From: Blautia sp. BIOML-A1
Lineage (GTDB): Bacteria > Bacillota > Clostridia > Lachnospirales > Lachnospiraceae
Assembly: GCF_009883055.1 (NCBI RefSeq)
Contig: NZ_WWVR01000001.1
Location: 1-64,000, forward strand
DNA: 64,000 nucleotides
Reading direction: 5' to 3'
Position 1 is the first letter of the stretch. Each line of letters opens with the position of its first letter. The notes under the pieces are model-generated. The model did no database searches. It was not told where the DNA came from and saw nothing but the letters and a program-made list of their open reading frames with translations. This document shows positions 34,158-43,184 of the stretch, piece by piece. Both the position numbers and the translations under genes were made by a program.

Positions 34158-35672
34158 ATGAAATACTTAATGGGGATTGACAATGGGGGTACTTTTTCAA
34201 AGGCAGCGCTCTTTGATGAAGACGGAAAGCAGATTTCTGTGGCCAGTGTACCGACTGTGACGATTACTCCGAAGCCAGGTTATACAGAAAGGGATATGGA
34301 TGAACTCTGGGAGGTAAATGCACAGGCTGTACGTAATGCGATCGAGAAGAGTAATATCGATCCAAAGGACATTGCAGGGGTTTCTTTCTCAGGACATGGA
34401 AAAGGTCTGTACATGGTAGGCTATGATGGAAAGCCTTCCTATAACGGAATCATTTCTACGGATACAAGAGCCTGGGCACAGGTCAAAAGATGGCATGAGG
34501 ATGGCACTGACAAAAAGGTTTATGAGAAAACTCTGCAGGACATTCTGGCAGTACAGCCGGTAAGCATCCTGGCATGGTTCAAAGAAAATATGCCGGAAGT
34601 CATTGAGAGAACACAGTATATCTTTGCAGTAAAAGATTATATCCGTTACATGCTGACAGGAGAGGCATACAGTGAATACACAGACTGTTCCGGATCAAAT
34701 CTTGTCAATATGATCACACACGAACATGACCGTGAACTGATGAAGCTTTTTGATCTGGAAGAATGCTACGACAAGCTTCCACCGCTTCGCAACGCAGCCG
34801 ATATCTGTGGACATGTGACAAAAGAAGCGAGTGAGAAGACCGGTCTTCCGGAGGGAATCCCGGTAGCTGCAGGTATGTTTGATATCAACGCATGCGGAAT
34901 CGCATCCGGACTTTCTGATGAAGAACAGATGTGTATGGTGGCCGGAACCTGGAGTATCAACGAGTATATTTCGAAAGAACCTGTGACAAACGGCACAGTT
35001 GCACTGAATTCTCTGTTCTGTATGCCGGGATATTATCTGATCGAGGAGAGCAGCCCGACATCTGCCGGAAATATGGAGTGGTTCATCCGCAATCTTATGA
35101 GTTATGAAAAAGCAGAAGCGAAAGAAAACGGAGGCTCCGTATACGATATCACCAATGAGTGGGTAGCTTCTATCGAGCCGCAGGACAACAATATCATCTT
35201 CCTTCCATTCCTGAACGGCTCCAATGAAGATCCACTGGCAAAGGGAACCTTTGTAGGCCTGACTGCTTACCATAATAAGAAACATATGCTTCGTGCAGTT
35301 TATGAGGGAATTGTTTTCTCCCATGTGACCCATGTCAACAAACTGCTGAGAAACCGTGAACGTCCGAAGAGTGTACGACTTTCCGGAGGCGCTGCAAATT
35401 CAGATGTATGGGTACAGATTTTTGCAGACGCGCTTCAGCTTCCGATCGATGTGATCGAGGATAAGGAACTCGGTGCACAGGGTGCAGCGATGGCAGCCGG
35501 CATTGCAGCGGGAATTTACAAAGATTATCAGGATGCAATGAGACGTACAGTGAAGATCACCAAGACAATACAGCCAAGACCGGAATATGCAGATATCTAC
35601 AAAGAAAAATATGCGGCATACCGTGCGGTGATCGACGGACTGAATGGTGCGTGGAAGTATTTCAGAAACTAG
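34158..35672 (+). CDS. lyxK: FGGY-family kinase, L-xylulose kinase-like (LyxK)
   Basis: This 504-aa kinase resembles E. coli LyxK more than XylB or AraB: 'GIDNGGTFSKAALFDEDG', 'PGYTERDMDELW', 'SGHGKGLYMVGYDGKP', 'AGTWSINEYIS', 'ESSPTSAGNMEWF' and 'VRLSGGAANSDVWVQIFAD'. LyxK phosphorylates L-xylulose (and 3-keto-L-gulonate) with ATP. The product, L-xylulose-5-phosphate, is the substrate of the UlaE-like epimerase encoded next. GAGGAGG precedes ATG 34158. It stands 24 bp after the DUF4340 gene without a terminator, so the Gld-like module and pentose genes may share a transcript. Confidence 0.85.
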   Translation: MKYLMGIDNGGTFSKAALFDEDGKQISVASVPTVTITPKPGYTERDMDELWEVNAQAVRNAIEKSNIDPKDIAGVSFSGHGKGLYMVGYDGKPSYNGIISTDTRAWAQVKRWHEDGTDKKVYEKTLQDILAVQPVSILAWFKENMPEVIERTQYIFAVKDYIRYMLTGEAYSEYTDCSGSNLVNMITHEHDRELMKLFDLEECYDKLPPLRNAADICGHVTKEASEKTGLPEGIPVAAGMFDINACGIASGLSDEEQMCMVAGTWSINEYISKEPVTNGTVALNSLFCMPGYYLIEESSPTSAGNMEWFIRNLMSYEKAEAKENGGSVYDITNEWVASIEPQDNNIIFLPFLNGSNEDPLAKGTFVGLTAYHNKKHMLRAVYEGIVFSHVTHVNKLLRNRERPKSVRLSGGAANSDVWVQIFADALQLPIDVIEDKELGAQGAAMAAGIAAGIYKDYQDAMRRTVKITKTIQPRPEYADIYKEKYAAYRAVIDGLNGAWKYFRN

Positions 35673-35691
35673 GAAAAGGAGAAACCACAGA

Positions 35692-36537
35692 ATGAGTAAG
35701 GCATATGAGCTTGGACTGTATGAAAAGGCAATGCCGGGTACGCTGACATGGAAAGAACGACTGGAGGCGGCAAAGGCAGCAGGCTATGATTATGTTGAAA
35801 TCAGTATTGATGCAACAGAAGAAAAAATCGCCCGGCTGGATATGGACAGAGAATCACGCCTGGAACTTGTAAAAACCATGTATGAGACCGGAATTCCGAT
35901 CCGGACAATGTGTGTCAGTGCACTTACCAAATATGCGATCGGAAGCAGTGATGAAGCATGCTGTGCAAGAGGAATGGCGATTCTGGAAAAATCACTTCAG
36001 CTGGCAGATGATCTTGGAATCCGTGTTGTGATGATTCCGGGATATGATGTTTATTATGAAGAATCAACACTGGATACAAAACACAGATTTCTTGAAAATC
36101 TGAGAAAGGCTGCAAGACTGGCAGAAAAGACCGGCGTGCTCATCGGACTTGAGACGATGGAAAATGAATTTATGAATACGGTTGAGAAAGCCATGAAATA
36201 TGTAACACTGTGTGGCTCCAATTATCTTAAAGTCTATCCGGATATCGGAAATCTCACTAATGCAGCGGTTCTTTACAAGTCAGATGTACTGGAGGATATG
36301 GAACTGGGCAGAGGAAATCTGACTTCTCTTCATCTTAAGGAGACTGTCCCTGGAAAATTCAGAGAAATTCCGTATGGAACCGGACATGTGGATTTTGAGG
36401 CGGCAATAAAGAAGGCCTGGGATCTGGGAGTACGCAGATTTGTGACGGAATTCTGGTACACAGGAAATCCGGAATGGAAAAAAGATCTTAATGATGCAGT
36501 AAAAATGATGTGTCCGATACTGGATGTTCAGAAATAA
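35692..36537 (+). CDS. ulaE: L-xylulose/L-ribulose-5-phosphate 3-epimerase (UlaE-like)
   Basis: This 281-aa TIM-barrel enzyme matches UlaE/SgaU closely: '[18 protein letters not shown]', '[20 protein letters not shown]', '[15 protein letters not shown]', '[11 protein letters not shown]', '[11 protein letters not shown]', '[18 protein letters not shown]'. It interconverts L-xylulose-5-phosphate and L-ribulose-5-phosphate in the cytoplasm. The start at 35692 fits the family N-terminus and has AAAAGGAGAAA upstream. It sits between the LyxK-like kinase and AraD, exactly where the pathway needs it. Confidence 0.92.
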   Translation: MSKAYELGLYEKAMPGTLTWKERLEAAKAAGYDYVEISIDATEEKIARLDMDRESRLELVKTMYETGIPIRTMCVSALTKYAIGSSDEACCARGMAILEKSLQLADDLGIRVVMIPGYDVYYEESTLDTKHRFLENLRKAARLAEKTGVLIGLETMENEFMNTVEKAMKYVTLCGSNYLKVYPDIGNLTNAAVLYKSDVLEDMELGRGNLTSLHLKETVPGKFREIPYGTGHVDFEAAIKKAWDLGVRRFVTEFWYTGNPEWKKDLNDAVKMMCPILDVQK

Positions 36538-36556
36538 AATTCAGGAGGAAAGAACA

Positions 36557-37252
36557 ATGTTAGAAAAATTAAAAGAAGAAGTTTACAAAGCAAATATGGA
36601 CCTGCCGAAATATGGGCTGGTGACATTCACCTGGGGAAATGTCAGTGGCATCGACCGTGAGAAAGGACTTTTTGTAATTAAACCAAGCGGTGTGGATTAC
36701 GATAAGCTCAAACCAGAAGATATGGTTGTTGTTGACCTTCAGGGAAACAAAGTAGAAGGCGAATACAATCCGTCCTCTGACACCGCAACACATGTTGTGC
36801 TGTACAATGCATTCCCGAACATCGGTGGAATCGTACATACACATTCTTCCTGGGCAACAAGCTGGGCACAGGCAGGAAGAGGCATTCCGTGCTATGGAAC
36901 CACACATGCAGACTACATCTATGGAGAAGTACCTTGTGTGCGAAACCTCACAAAAGAAGAAATCGACGAGGCATATGAGAAAAATACAGGAGTGCTGATC
37001 GCTGATTACTTTAAGGACAAAGATTACGAGGCAGTTCCTGCAGTACTCTGCAAAAACCACGGACCATTCACCTGGGGCAAAGATGCTCATGAGGCAGTAC
37101 ATAATGCAGTTGTACTTGAGGAAGTTGCCAAAATGGCATCTCGCTGTGAACTTATCAATCCGCAGGTAAAACCGGCACCACAGGAACTTCAGGATAAACA
37201 TTATTACAGAAAACACGGTGCAAACGCTTATTACGGACAGATTGTAAAATAA
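36557..37252 (+). CDS. araD: L-ribulose-5-phosphate 4-epimerase (AraD/UlaF)
   Basis: This 231-aa class II aldolase-fold metalloenzyme has the same length as E. coli AraD and matches it throughout: '[15 protein letters not shown]', '[12 protein letters not shown]', '[18 protein letters not shown]' (metal-binding His pair), '[14 protein letters not shown]', '[20 protein letters not shown]', and C-terminal '[14 protein letters not shown]'. It converts L-ribulose-5-phosphate to D-xylulose-5-phosphate, joining the pentose phosphate pathway. ATG 36557 follows TCAGGAGGAAAG. A hairpin terminator follows. Confidence 0.95.
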   Translation: MLEKLKEEVYKANMDLPKYGLVTFTWGNVSGIDREKGLFVIKPSGVDYDKLKPEDMVVVDLQGNKVEGEYNPSSDTATHVVLYNAFPNIGGIVHTHSSWATSWAQAGRGIPCYGTTHADYIYGEVPCVRNLTKEEIDEAYEKNTGVLIADYFKDKDYEAVPAVLCKNHGPFTWGKDAHEAVHNAVVLEEVAKMASRCELINPQVKPAPQELQDKHYYRKHGANAYYGQIVK

Positions 37253-37284
37253 CAATTGCAAATAAAGACACTTTTTTAAACAAA

Positions 37285-37312
37285 CAAGGTTCTTCACACT
37301 TGAAGAACCTTG
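37285..37312 (+). terminator. Hairpin terminator after araD
   Basis: CAAGGTTCTTCA (37285-37296) and TGAAGAACCTTG (37301-37312) form a perfect 12-bp stem with a CACT loop. The tail (TTGTATTATG) is only moderately T-rich, so partial read-through into the kinase gene is possible. Confidence 0.7.
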
Positions 37313-37413
37313 TTGTATTATGTTATTATTAAGAAGAAAACGAGAAGGAATATACAGCAGTTTGCACAAAGAAATTTGCTGTATAAAAGAAAAACATTTA
37401 GGAGGTTTTTACA

Positions 37414-38817
37414 ATGACTAAGTATTACGCAGCAGTAGACATGGGAGCATCCAGTGGACGTCTGATCCTTGGACACATGGAGAATGGCAGAATGGAGCTC
37501 GAGGAGATTCATCGTTTTGAGAATGGTATGGTAAAGAAGGATGGAGAACTCTGCTGGGAATTTGACCGTATTTTTAAAGAAATCGTTGCAGGTCTTAAGA
37601 AATGTAAAGAGATCGGCAAGATTCCGGTAAGCATGGGCGTTGATACCTGGGGTGTTGACTTCGTTCTTCTTGATAAAGATGACAAGGTACTTGGTAACAC
37701 AGTCGGATATCGCGACCATCGTACAGAGGGAATGGATGAAGAAGTTTACAAGATCATTCCATTTGAAGAACTGTATGCAAGAACAGGTATCCAGAAAGCT
37801 ATTTACAATACGATATATCAGCTGATGGCAGTTAAGACAAAACATCCGGAATATCTGGAGCAGGCAGAGACTCTTCTTCATGTGCCGGATTACTTCCACT
37901 TCCTTCTGACAGGACAGAAGACCTGTGAGTATACAGAGGCTACAACAGGCCAGATGGTAAATGCACAGACAAAAGACTGGGATTATGAGATCATTGACAA
38001 ACTGGGATATCCGAGAAGAATTTTCCAGAAACTGATCATGCCTGGCACAAGTGTAGGACATCTGACAGAAGAACTTCAGAAAGAAGTCGGCTTTGACGTA
38101 GAAGTTGTCGCACCGGCAACACATGATACAGGATCTGCAGTCCTTGCAGTACCGGCAAACGATGATGACTTTATCTATATCAGTTCCGGAACATGGTCCC
38201 TGATGGGAATCGAAAGAAAGACTCCGGACTGTTCACCAAAGAGCTGCGAACTGAACTTCACAAATGAAGGCGGTTATGAAGGACGCTTCCGTTATATCAA
38301 GAACATCATGGGACTGTGGATGATCCAGTCAGTTCGTCATGAAGTAAATGATAAATACAGTTTTGCAGAAATCTGTGCTATGGCAGAAGAAGCAAAGGAT
38401 TTCCCATCCAGAGTAGATGCAAATGATGAGTGCTTCCTTTCCCCGGAAAACATGACAGAAGAAGTAAAGGATTACTGCCGCAGAACCGGACAGCAGGTTC
38501 CGGAGACAATGGGCGAGATCGCAACTGTTATCTATACCAGTCTTGCTGAGTGCTATGCAAAAGCAGCAAAAGAACTGGAAGAACTTACAGGAAGAACTTA
38601 CAGCCGTATCCATGTAGTTGGCGGTGGTTCCAATGCGGGATATCTGAATGAACTTACAGCAAAGGCAACAGGTAAAGAAGTTCATGCAGGTCCTGGAGAA
38701 GCAACTGCGATTGGAAATATCACTGCACAGATGATCAAGGAAGGCGAATTTAAATCTGTTGAAGAGGCTCGTACAACCATTCATGAGTCTTTCGGAATCA
38801 AGATTTTCAAAGCCTGA
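37414..38817 (+). CDS. rhaB: Rhamnulokinase-like FGGY kinase (RhaB family)
   Basis: This 467-aa kinase is of the RhaB branch: 'AAVDMGASSGRLILGHME', 'VDTWGVDFVLLDKDG'-like 'GVDTWGVDFVLLDKDD', 'VPDYFHFLLTGQK', 'EYTEATTGQMVN', 'APATHDTGSAVLAVPA', 'ISSGTWSLMGIE' and 'VVGGGSNAGYLNELTA'. RhaB phosphorylates L-rhamnulose at O1, and relatives act on L-fuculose. No rhaA or rhaD is present; instead an AraA-like isomerase follows. It may therefore be the ketose kinase partner of that isomerase. TTAGGAGG precedes ATG 37414. Confidence 0.88.
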   Translation: MTKYYAAVDMGASSGRLILGHMENGRMELEEIHRFENGMVKKDGELCWEFDRIFKEIVAGLKKCKEIGKIPVSMGVDTWGVDFVLLDKDDKVLGNTVGYRDHRTEGMDEEVYKIIPFEELYARTGIQKAIYNTIYQLMAVKTKHPEYLEQAETLLHVPDYFHFLLTGQKTCEYTEATTGQMVNAQTKDWDYEIIDKLGYPRRIFQKLIMPGTSVGHLTEELQKEVGFDVEVVAPATHDTGSAVLAVPANDDDFIYISSGTWSLMGIERKTPDCSPKSCELNFTNEGGYEGRFRYIKNIMGLWMIQSVRHEVNDKYSFAEICAMAEEAKDFPSRVDANDECFLSPENMTEEVKDYCRRTGQQVPETMGEIATVIYTSLAECYAKAAKELEELTGRTYSRIHVVGGGSNAGYLNELTAKATGKEVHAGPGEATAIGNITAQMIKEGEFKSVEEARTTIHESFGIKIFKA

Positions 38818-38922
38818 GAGATCATAGCTGGAGGCTTTTTACCCAATCATCCTGTTATTGAGCTATATGCACCTGGAATAAGGTGAGTATATACATTAAT
38901 AAAATAAATTGGAGGTTTTATT

Positions 38923-40341
38923 ATGTTAGTAAACACAAAAGCAAGAGTCGGCGTATTTTCTATTGCTTTAGGAGCATACCTGCCTCAGTTCCCGTCACTG
39001 GTACCTGAGTTTGAAGCTCAGTATGAGGCATTCAAAAAAACAATCCCTGATACAGTAGAGATCATCGATGGAGGAATGGTAACAACAAAAGAGCAGTCTA
39101 TGGAAGCTGGAGATAAATTCCGTGCTGCAGACGTTGATATCGTATTTCTTCAGATGCTGACCTATGCGACATCCTACAATATGCTCCCTGCAATCCGTGA
39201 TCTTGATGTTCCGGTTGTTCTTGTGAACGTTCAGAAGCTTAAAGCACTGGATTATGATCACACAGATATCGCTACATGGCTTGGCGAAGGATATGCATGC
39301 GGTGCTGTAGGTGAAGCAGTTGCCGATCTGGAAAGAGCAGGCAAGAGACATGCTGTTATTACAGGTGTAGTTGAGGGTGGAGATCCGGCTGTTCAGGCAG
39401 AGATCGAAGACTGGTGCAAGGCTGCACAGGTAAGAAGAAGATTCCGCGATACCAATATCGCTCAGATCGGAAGACCTTATCCGGGTATGATGGACCTTTA
39501 CATCGATGAGACAAACCTGTACAACAGAATGTTCCTGTACACCAAACAGTTTGATTGGGAAAAAATGTGGGCGATCGCTGACGATATCACAGATGAAGAA
39601 GTGATCCGTGCAAAAGCACAGGATATTCTTGATACTTTTGATATTGAGGATGGCGGCACGATCGAAAAAGTATGGGATATGGCAAAATACGTTGTTGCAT
39701 TCGAGAAATGGGTAAAAGATGAACATCTCAGCATGGTTGCTTCCCATTATGACGGATTTGCACAGGGTAAGGCAGGTGTCCTTGACAGTATGCTGATCCC
39801 GGCATTCTCTATGCTGATCAAACAGGGTACAGCATGTGCCGTTGAGGGTGATATGAAGGTTGCCATGGCAATGAGTATCCTCAAGACCATTTCCGGTACA
39901 GGCCAGCTTTCTGAGATGTACTCCATCGACTTTAACGATGATATCTGCATTATCGGACATTCCGGAAGTGGAGATGCGGATATCTCTGATAAGAAACCTA
40001 CCATGAAGATTGTACCGGTATTCCACGGCAAAACAGGCGGTGGATATCTGACACAGTTCTATCCATACACAGGTCCGGTTACTTATCTTGCAATCACACA
40101 GGATGCTGACGGACACTTCAAATTCGTTGTTGCTGAGGGCGTAAACGAAGAAGGACCAATCCTTTCCTTTGGTGATACCAACATGAGAACACGTTTCACC
40201 TGTGGTGCAAGAGAGTTTGTAAACCGCTGGAGCGAAGCTGGTCCGACACATCATATGGCTGCTGCTACAGGAAGACATATCGACACCATCCTGAAGGTTG
40301 CAAAGATCTTTAATATTCCGGTTGATATCGTTACAAGATAA
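38923..40341 (+). CDS. L-fucose/L-arabinose isomerase family protein (AraA-like)
   Basis: This 472-aa sugar isomerase keeps the four metal ligands of AraA at nearly the same positions: E309 ('AVEGDMKVA'), E331 ('LSEMYSIDF'), H346 ('IIGHSGSG') and H443/H444 ('PTHHMAAATGRH'). The N-terminus ('ARVGVFSIALGAYLPQFP') differs from canonical AraA. It should convert an aldose to its ketose with Mn2+; L-arabinose to L-ribulose is the simplest reading with AraD nearby, but another pentose or deoxyhexose is possible. TTGGAGG precedes ATG 38923. The AraC regulator gene follows after 14 bp. Confidence 0.85.
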   Translation: MLVNTKARVGVFSIALGAYLPQFPSLVPEFEAQYEAFKKTIPDTVEIIDGGMVTTKEQSMEAGDKFRAADVDIVFLQMLTYATSYNMLPAIRDLDVPVVLVNVQKLKALDYDHTDIATWLGEGYACGAVGEAVADLERAGKRHAVITGVVEGGDPAVQAEIEDWCKAAQVRRRFRDTNIAQIGRPYPGMMDLYIDETNLYNRMFLYTKQFDWEKMWAIADDITDEEVIRAKAQDILDTFDIEDGGTIEKVWDMAKYVVAFEKWVKDEHLSMVASHYDGFAQGKAGVLDSMLIPAFSMLIKQGTACAVEGDMKVAMAMSILKTISGTGQLSEMYSIDFNDDICIIGHSGSGDADISDKKPTMKIVPVFHGKTGGGYLTQFYPYTGPVTYLAITQDADGHFKFVVAEGVNEEGPILSFGDTNMRTRFTCGAREFVNRWSEAGPTHHMAAATGRHIDTILKVAKIFNIPVDIVTR

Positions 40342-40355
40342 TAACCATACCCCAT

Positions 40356-41339
40356 ATGCAGCAGGTTTTATTAGAGCATTTAAGAAAAATCACAGAAGAA
40401 GAACAGCGCATTCTGGACGGGGTGGCAGAGGTAGATAAGGATCTCTACACATCCGGTCAGGATTTTACCGTGGACAGCGCCAAGATGCTCAGCGAGGGCA
40501 AGCTGATCGCGGTGCGTACACACACACGGTTTGTACATTTTCCGTCGCACAGGCACAATTTTATCGAGGTGCTTTATGTCTGCCAGGGACGACTTGTCAA
40601 TATTATTGGCGGGAAGGAAGTTGTGATACAGAAGGGAGAACTGCTCTTTCTGAATCAGTTTACGCGGCATGAGATCCTGCCAGCGGGAGAAGAGGATATA
40701 GCGATCAATTTTATGATCCTTCCCGAGTTTTTTGATGTGGCATATACGATGGCAGGGAATAACAATGTGCTTGCGGATTTTCTTGTAAATGTTCTGCGTC
40801 AGGATGAGGAGAGGGGAGAATATCTTCATTTTAAAGTGGCAGAGGTGTTGCAGATCCAGAATCTGCTTGAAAATATCATCTACTCTCTGGTAACGGGGAA
40901 GGGAGACCAGAATCGTATCAATCAGACAACGATGGGACTTATCTTTCTGTATCTTCTGGAGTCGGTGCAATATGCAGAGATGCGTCTTCCAAACCAGTAT
41001 GAGAATATGATCGCAATGACCACCCTGGATTATATTGAGCAGCAGTACAGGACAGCTACACTTACGGAGCTTTGCGAGAAACTGCACCTTCCGATGCATG
41101 TGTTGAGCAAAATGATCCGAAAAAACACAGGATTTAATTTTAAAGAACTGCTTCAGCGTAAACGCCTGAATAAAGCAGCGGAGCTGATGTGTGAGACAGA
41201 CCTTCCGGTCAGTGATGTGATCGCGGCGGTCGGATATGAGAACGGAAGTTACTTCCACCGGGTTTTTAAAGAACATTACCATATGACACCGAGGGCCTTT
41301 CGGATTGCAAACAGCAAAGAAGAGCGGATAAGACTATAA
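40356..41339 (+). CDS. AraC-family transcriptional regulator with N-terminal cupin
   Basis: This 327-aa regulator has a cupin effector domain (about 50-140: 'VHFPSHRHNFIEVLYVCQG', 'LLFLNQFTRHEILPAG') and a C-terminal AraC double helix-turn-helix (about 225-320: 'TLTELCEKLHLPMHVLSKM', 'VSDVIAAVGYENGSYFHRVFK'). It closes the pentose cluster, so it likely regulates the isomerase/kinase genes in response to a sugar. No clear ribosome-binding site precedes ATG 40356; translation may be coupled to the isomerase gene 14 bp upstream. Confidence 0.9.
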   Translation: MQQVLLEHLRKITEEEQRILDGVAEVDKDLYTSGQDFTVDSAKMLSEGKLIAVRTHTRFVHFPSHRHNFIEVLYVCQGRLVNIIGGKEVVIQKGELLFLNQFTRHEILPAGEEDIAINFMILPEFFDVAYTMAGNNNVLADFLVNVLRQDEERGEYLHFKVAEVLQIQNLLENIIYSLVTGKGDQNRINQTTMGLIFLYLLESVQYAEMRLPNQYENMIAMTTLDYIEQQYRTATLTELCEKLHLPMHVLSKMIRKNTGFNFKELLQRKRLNKAAELMCETDLPVSDVIAAVGYENGSYFHRVFKEHYHMTPRAFRIANSKEERIRL

Positions 41340-41359
41340 GATACACAGAATAAAGAGAT

Positions 41360-41407
41360 AAAAAGACACCAAAGGATGTACGAATATACAGCCAATGGTG
41401 TCTTTTT
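41360..41407. terminator. Bidirectional terminator
   Basis: AAAAGACACCA (41361-41371) pairs with TGGTGTCTTTT (41396-41406). A/T runs flank both sides. It serves the AraC gene on the plus strand and the 74-aa gene on the minus strand. Confidence 0.85.
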
Positions 41408-41419
41408 GGATGATACAGC

Positions 41420-41644
41420 TTATCTCGCACTTCCGGCAAGGTTTCTTACAAGCTCGATATCAGATTCTCTGACCTTAAGATTTGTTTCGATGGTTTTGCC
41501 CTCAGGTGTGGTGACCTTGATCTCGATGATCGTATCAGGTCGGATTGCACTTCCGGCAGCCTGAAGAAATTTGGGGAATTTGGGATGATTCCGGGTAAAT
41601 GTGGCCCAGGAATTTTTTAACTGCATTAAGTTTCCAAGATTCAT
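41420..41644 (-). CDS. Small conserved-looking protein of unknown function (74 aa)
   Basis: I do not recognise this 74-aa protein. It starts 'MNLGNLMQLKNSWATF' and has a basic first half ('NHPKFPKFLQAAG') and a beta-like second half ('TIIEIKVTTPEGKTIE', 'VRESDIELVRNLAG'). No signal peptide or membrane helix is visible. ATG at 41644 is chosen because it follows AGAGAGGT; a longer frame from 41686 runs into the bile salt hydrolase gene. It is the last gene of a minus-strand operon with the hydrolase and the DUF3877 gene, 16 bp after the hydrolase stop. Confidence 0.7.
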   Translation of the reverse strand: MNLGNLMQLKNSWATFTRNHPKFPKFLQAAGSAIRPDTIIEIKVTTPEGKTIETNLKVRESDIELVRNLAGSAR

Positions 41645-41660
41645 ATGAGTACCTCTCTTT

Positions 41661-42635
41661 TCAGTTCTGGAAATTGATTTTTTCACCCTGAAGGACAGGA
41701 TAACAGATCAGAGCATCACTGTCCAGATTTTCTCTGTGCATATCAACAGCACTGATCTGATGATTTTCGTAGGTAGTATAATAGTAAATTCCCTTTGCGG
41801 TATTGCAGCAGGAGGTATAGAGTGTGATCTCATATTTGCCGTCTGCGACCTCACAGCAGCCTCTCTGCTGATCGACAGAGCCAAGGATGTGGAAAAATTG
41901 GCTGATGCTTTCAAGCTCGGAATCACCGGATTTTGCGTTCATTTTGGTAAAAGCCACACGAACGAAGCGGGATGCGGAAGAAAGATCACCCGGAAGTCCG
42001 AGAGCACCCATGCCGCGGCTGTAAGCAGCAAGCCCGAGGTCATCAGAAAATGTATTTGCAGGCTGCTTTGGAGACAGGTGCATATAGTTGTTTAACTGGA
42101 ACATCTGCTGTGGAAACGGCGGGTTATTGGTAAGAACTCCTGCCGGATTGTCATAAATATGAAGACCGTCGGACATGGACTCTACAGTGATGGAACTGTC
42201 TTTGTCAGCAATGATCCAGTGAAGCTGTGCCAGAGGAAACTGTTCGCTGAATGGTGTGTTGGCAAGGTTTATTCCGGACAGAAGTGCACGGGCTTCATCG
42301 ACAGAAGCACACTGGCAGAGAATCCATGGAATGAATTCAAACTGTGCGACATTGTCAGCACCTGGTTTCACATCTGCATAGGCTGCGTTTCCTACGAAAT
42401 TCAGACCGGCCATGCCAAGCCCCTTTTCGTTGATGGCATCATAATATAAAGGATAGTTTTCGGCGACATGAGCCATCCCGATGATCGCAAAATGCTGATC
42501 GATAACTCCCATGTGACGGAAATGGAATGGGTAGTTTCGGGGAGAAATGGTGATCTGATCCCCATAGGAAAATTCATAATCAAGAGTTCTTCCGAAATAA
42601 AAATCTCTGGTTTTGTAAGTTGCTGCGGTACACAT
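41661..42635 (-). CDS. cbh: Bile salt hydrolase (choloylglycine hydrolase)
   Basis: This 324-aa Ntn-hydrolase deconjugates glycine- or taurine-linked bile salts in the cytoplasm. All catalytic residues of the Clostridium perfringens enzyme are in place: C2 (nucleophile after Met removal), R16 and D19 ('FGRTLDYE'), N79 ('GMAGLNFVGN'), N170 ('VLTNNPPF') and R223 ('SASRFVRVAF'). Other hallmarks are 'QFFHILGSVDQQRG' and 'GIYYYTTYENHQISAVDMHREN'. This favours bile salt hydrolase over penicillin V acylase. AAGGAGG precedes ATG. It lies 15 bp downstream of the DUF3877 gene. Confidence 0.93.
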   Translation of the reverse strand: MCTAATYKTRDFYFGRTLDYEFSYGDQITISPRNYPFHFRHMGVIDQHFAIIGMAHVAENYPLYYDAINEKGLGMAGLNFVGNAAYADVKPGADNVAQFEFIPWILCQCASVDEARALLSGINLANTPFSEQFPLAQLHWIIADKDSSITVESMSDGLHIYDNPAGVLTNNPPFPQQMFQLNNYMHLSPKQPANTFSDDLGLAAYSRGMGALGLPGDLSSASRFVRVAFTKMNAKSGDSELESISQFFHILGSVDQQRGCCEVADGKYEITLYTSCCNTAKGIYYYTTYENHQISAVDMHRENLDSDALICYPVLQGEKINFQN

Positions 42636-42650
42636 AAAAAAGCCTCCTTA

Positions 42651-43184
42651 TCAAAAATCGAAATCGGTATAGTCTTCTGGAAGGAAACGATGGTAGATGA
42701 TGTGGCATCCTTCGTCTTTGAAACAGTAGTAATAGGTATCATCCGGATTATCTGCAAAGCGGATCAGGCGGTCGAACTCGCCGTTATCCATTTCTTCCGT
42801 AATGATATTCTCAGAATAAGTATGGAATAAATCCAGGATTTCATTCATGGTACAGCCATGTCTGCCGACCAGATTGACAAGTTCCTTAATAAATTCATTT
42901 CCGGCAGTGTTGTCGTGTACATAGACAGTTCCCTGCGGTGGAATATGGAAACAGAAACGGTCTCCCTTGTGGGAAACCCTGATGTCTCCGAGTTTATCTG
43001 TGAGAGAAGCCGGAAGCGTGCTAAGACGTGCCTGCATTTCATCAGCAGTGTCAGTGGCGGCGAAAAAATGATTCAGAGAAGAAAGCGGATAATACAGACG
43101 GATATCTTCTTTAAAAAATCCAAGCTTCGCCTGCTCTTCTTTGATGATGTCAATCAGATTCTTTTCAAGTTTATCATAACCCAT
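42651..43184 (-). CDS. DUF3877 family protein
   Basis: This 177-aa soluble protein begins 'MGYDKLEKNLIDIIKEEQ' and continues 'KLGFFKEDIRLYYPLSSLNHFF', a pattern I recall for DUF3877, a family of unknown function common in Lachnospiraceae. The middle 'VSHKGDRFCFHIPPQGTVYVHD' and end 'YYYCFKDEGCHIIYHRF' are hydrophilic/aromatic, with no export signal. The start at 43184 follows AAAGGAGG; a longer frame from 43223 lacks such a site. It is first in an operon with bile salt hydrolase. Function unknown. Confidence 0.8.
   Translation of the reverse strand: MGYDKLEKNLIDIIKEEQAKLGFFKEDIRLYYPLSSLNHFFAATDTADEMQARLSTLPASLTDKLGDIRVSHKGDRFCFHIPPQGTVYVHDNTAGNEFIKELVNLVGRHGCTMNEILDLFHTYSENIITEEMDNGEFDRLIRFADNPDDTYYYCFKDEGCHIIYHRFLPEDYTDFDF

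Noticed and set aside
38995..40278. 427-aa open frame on the minus strand
   Set aside because: It is antisense to the AraA-like isomerase gene with Cys/Phe/His-rich translation and no start signals; a codon-bias shadow.
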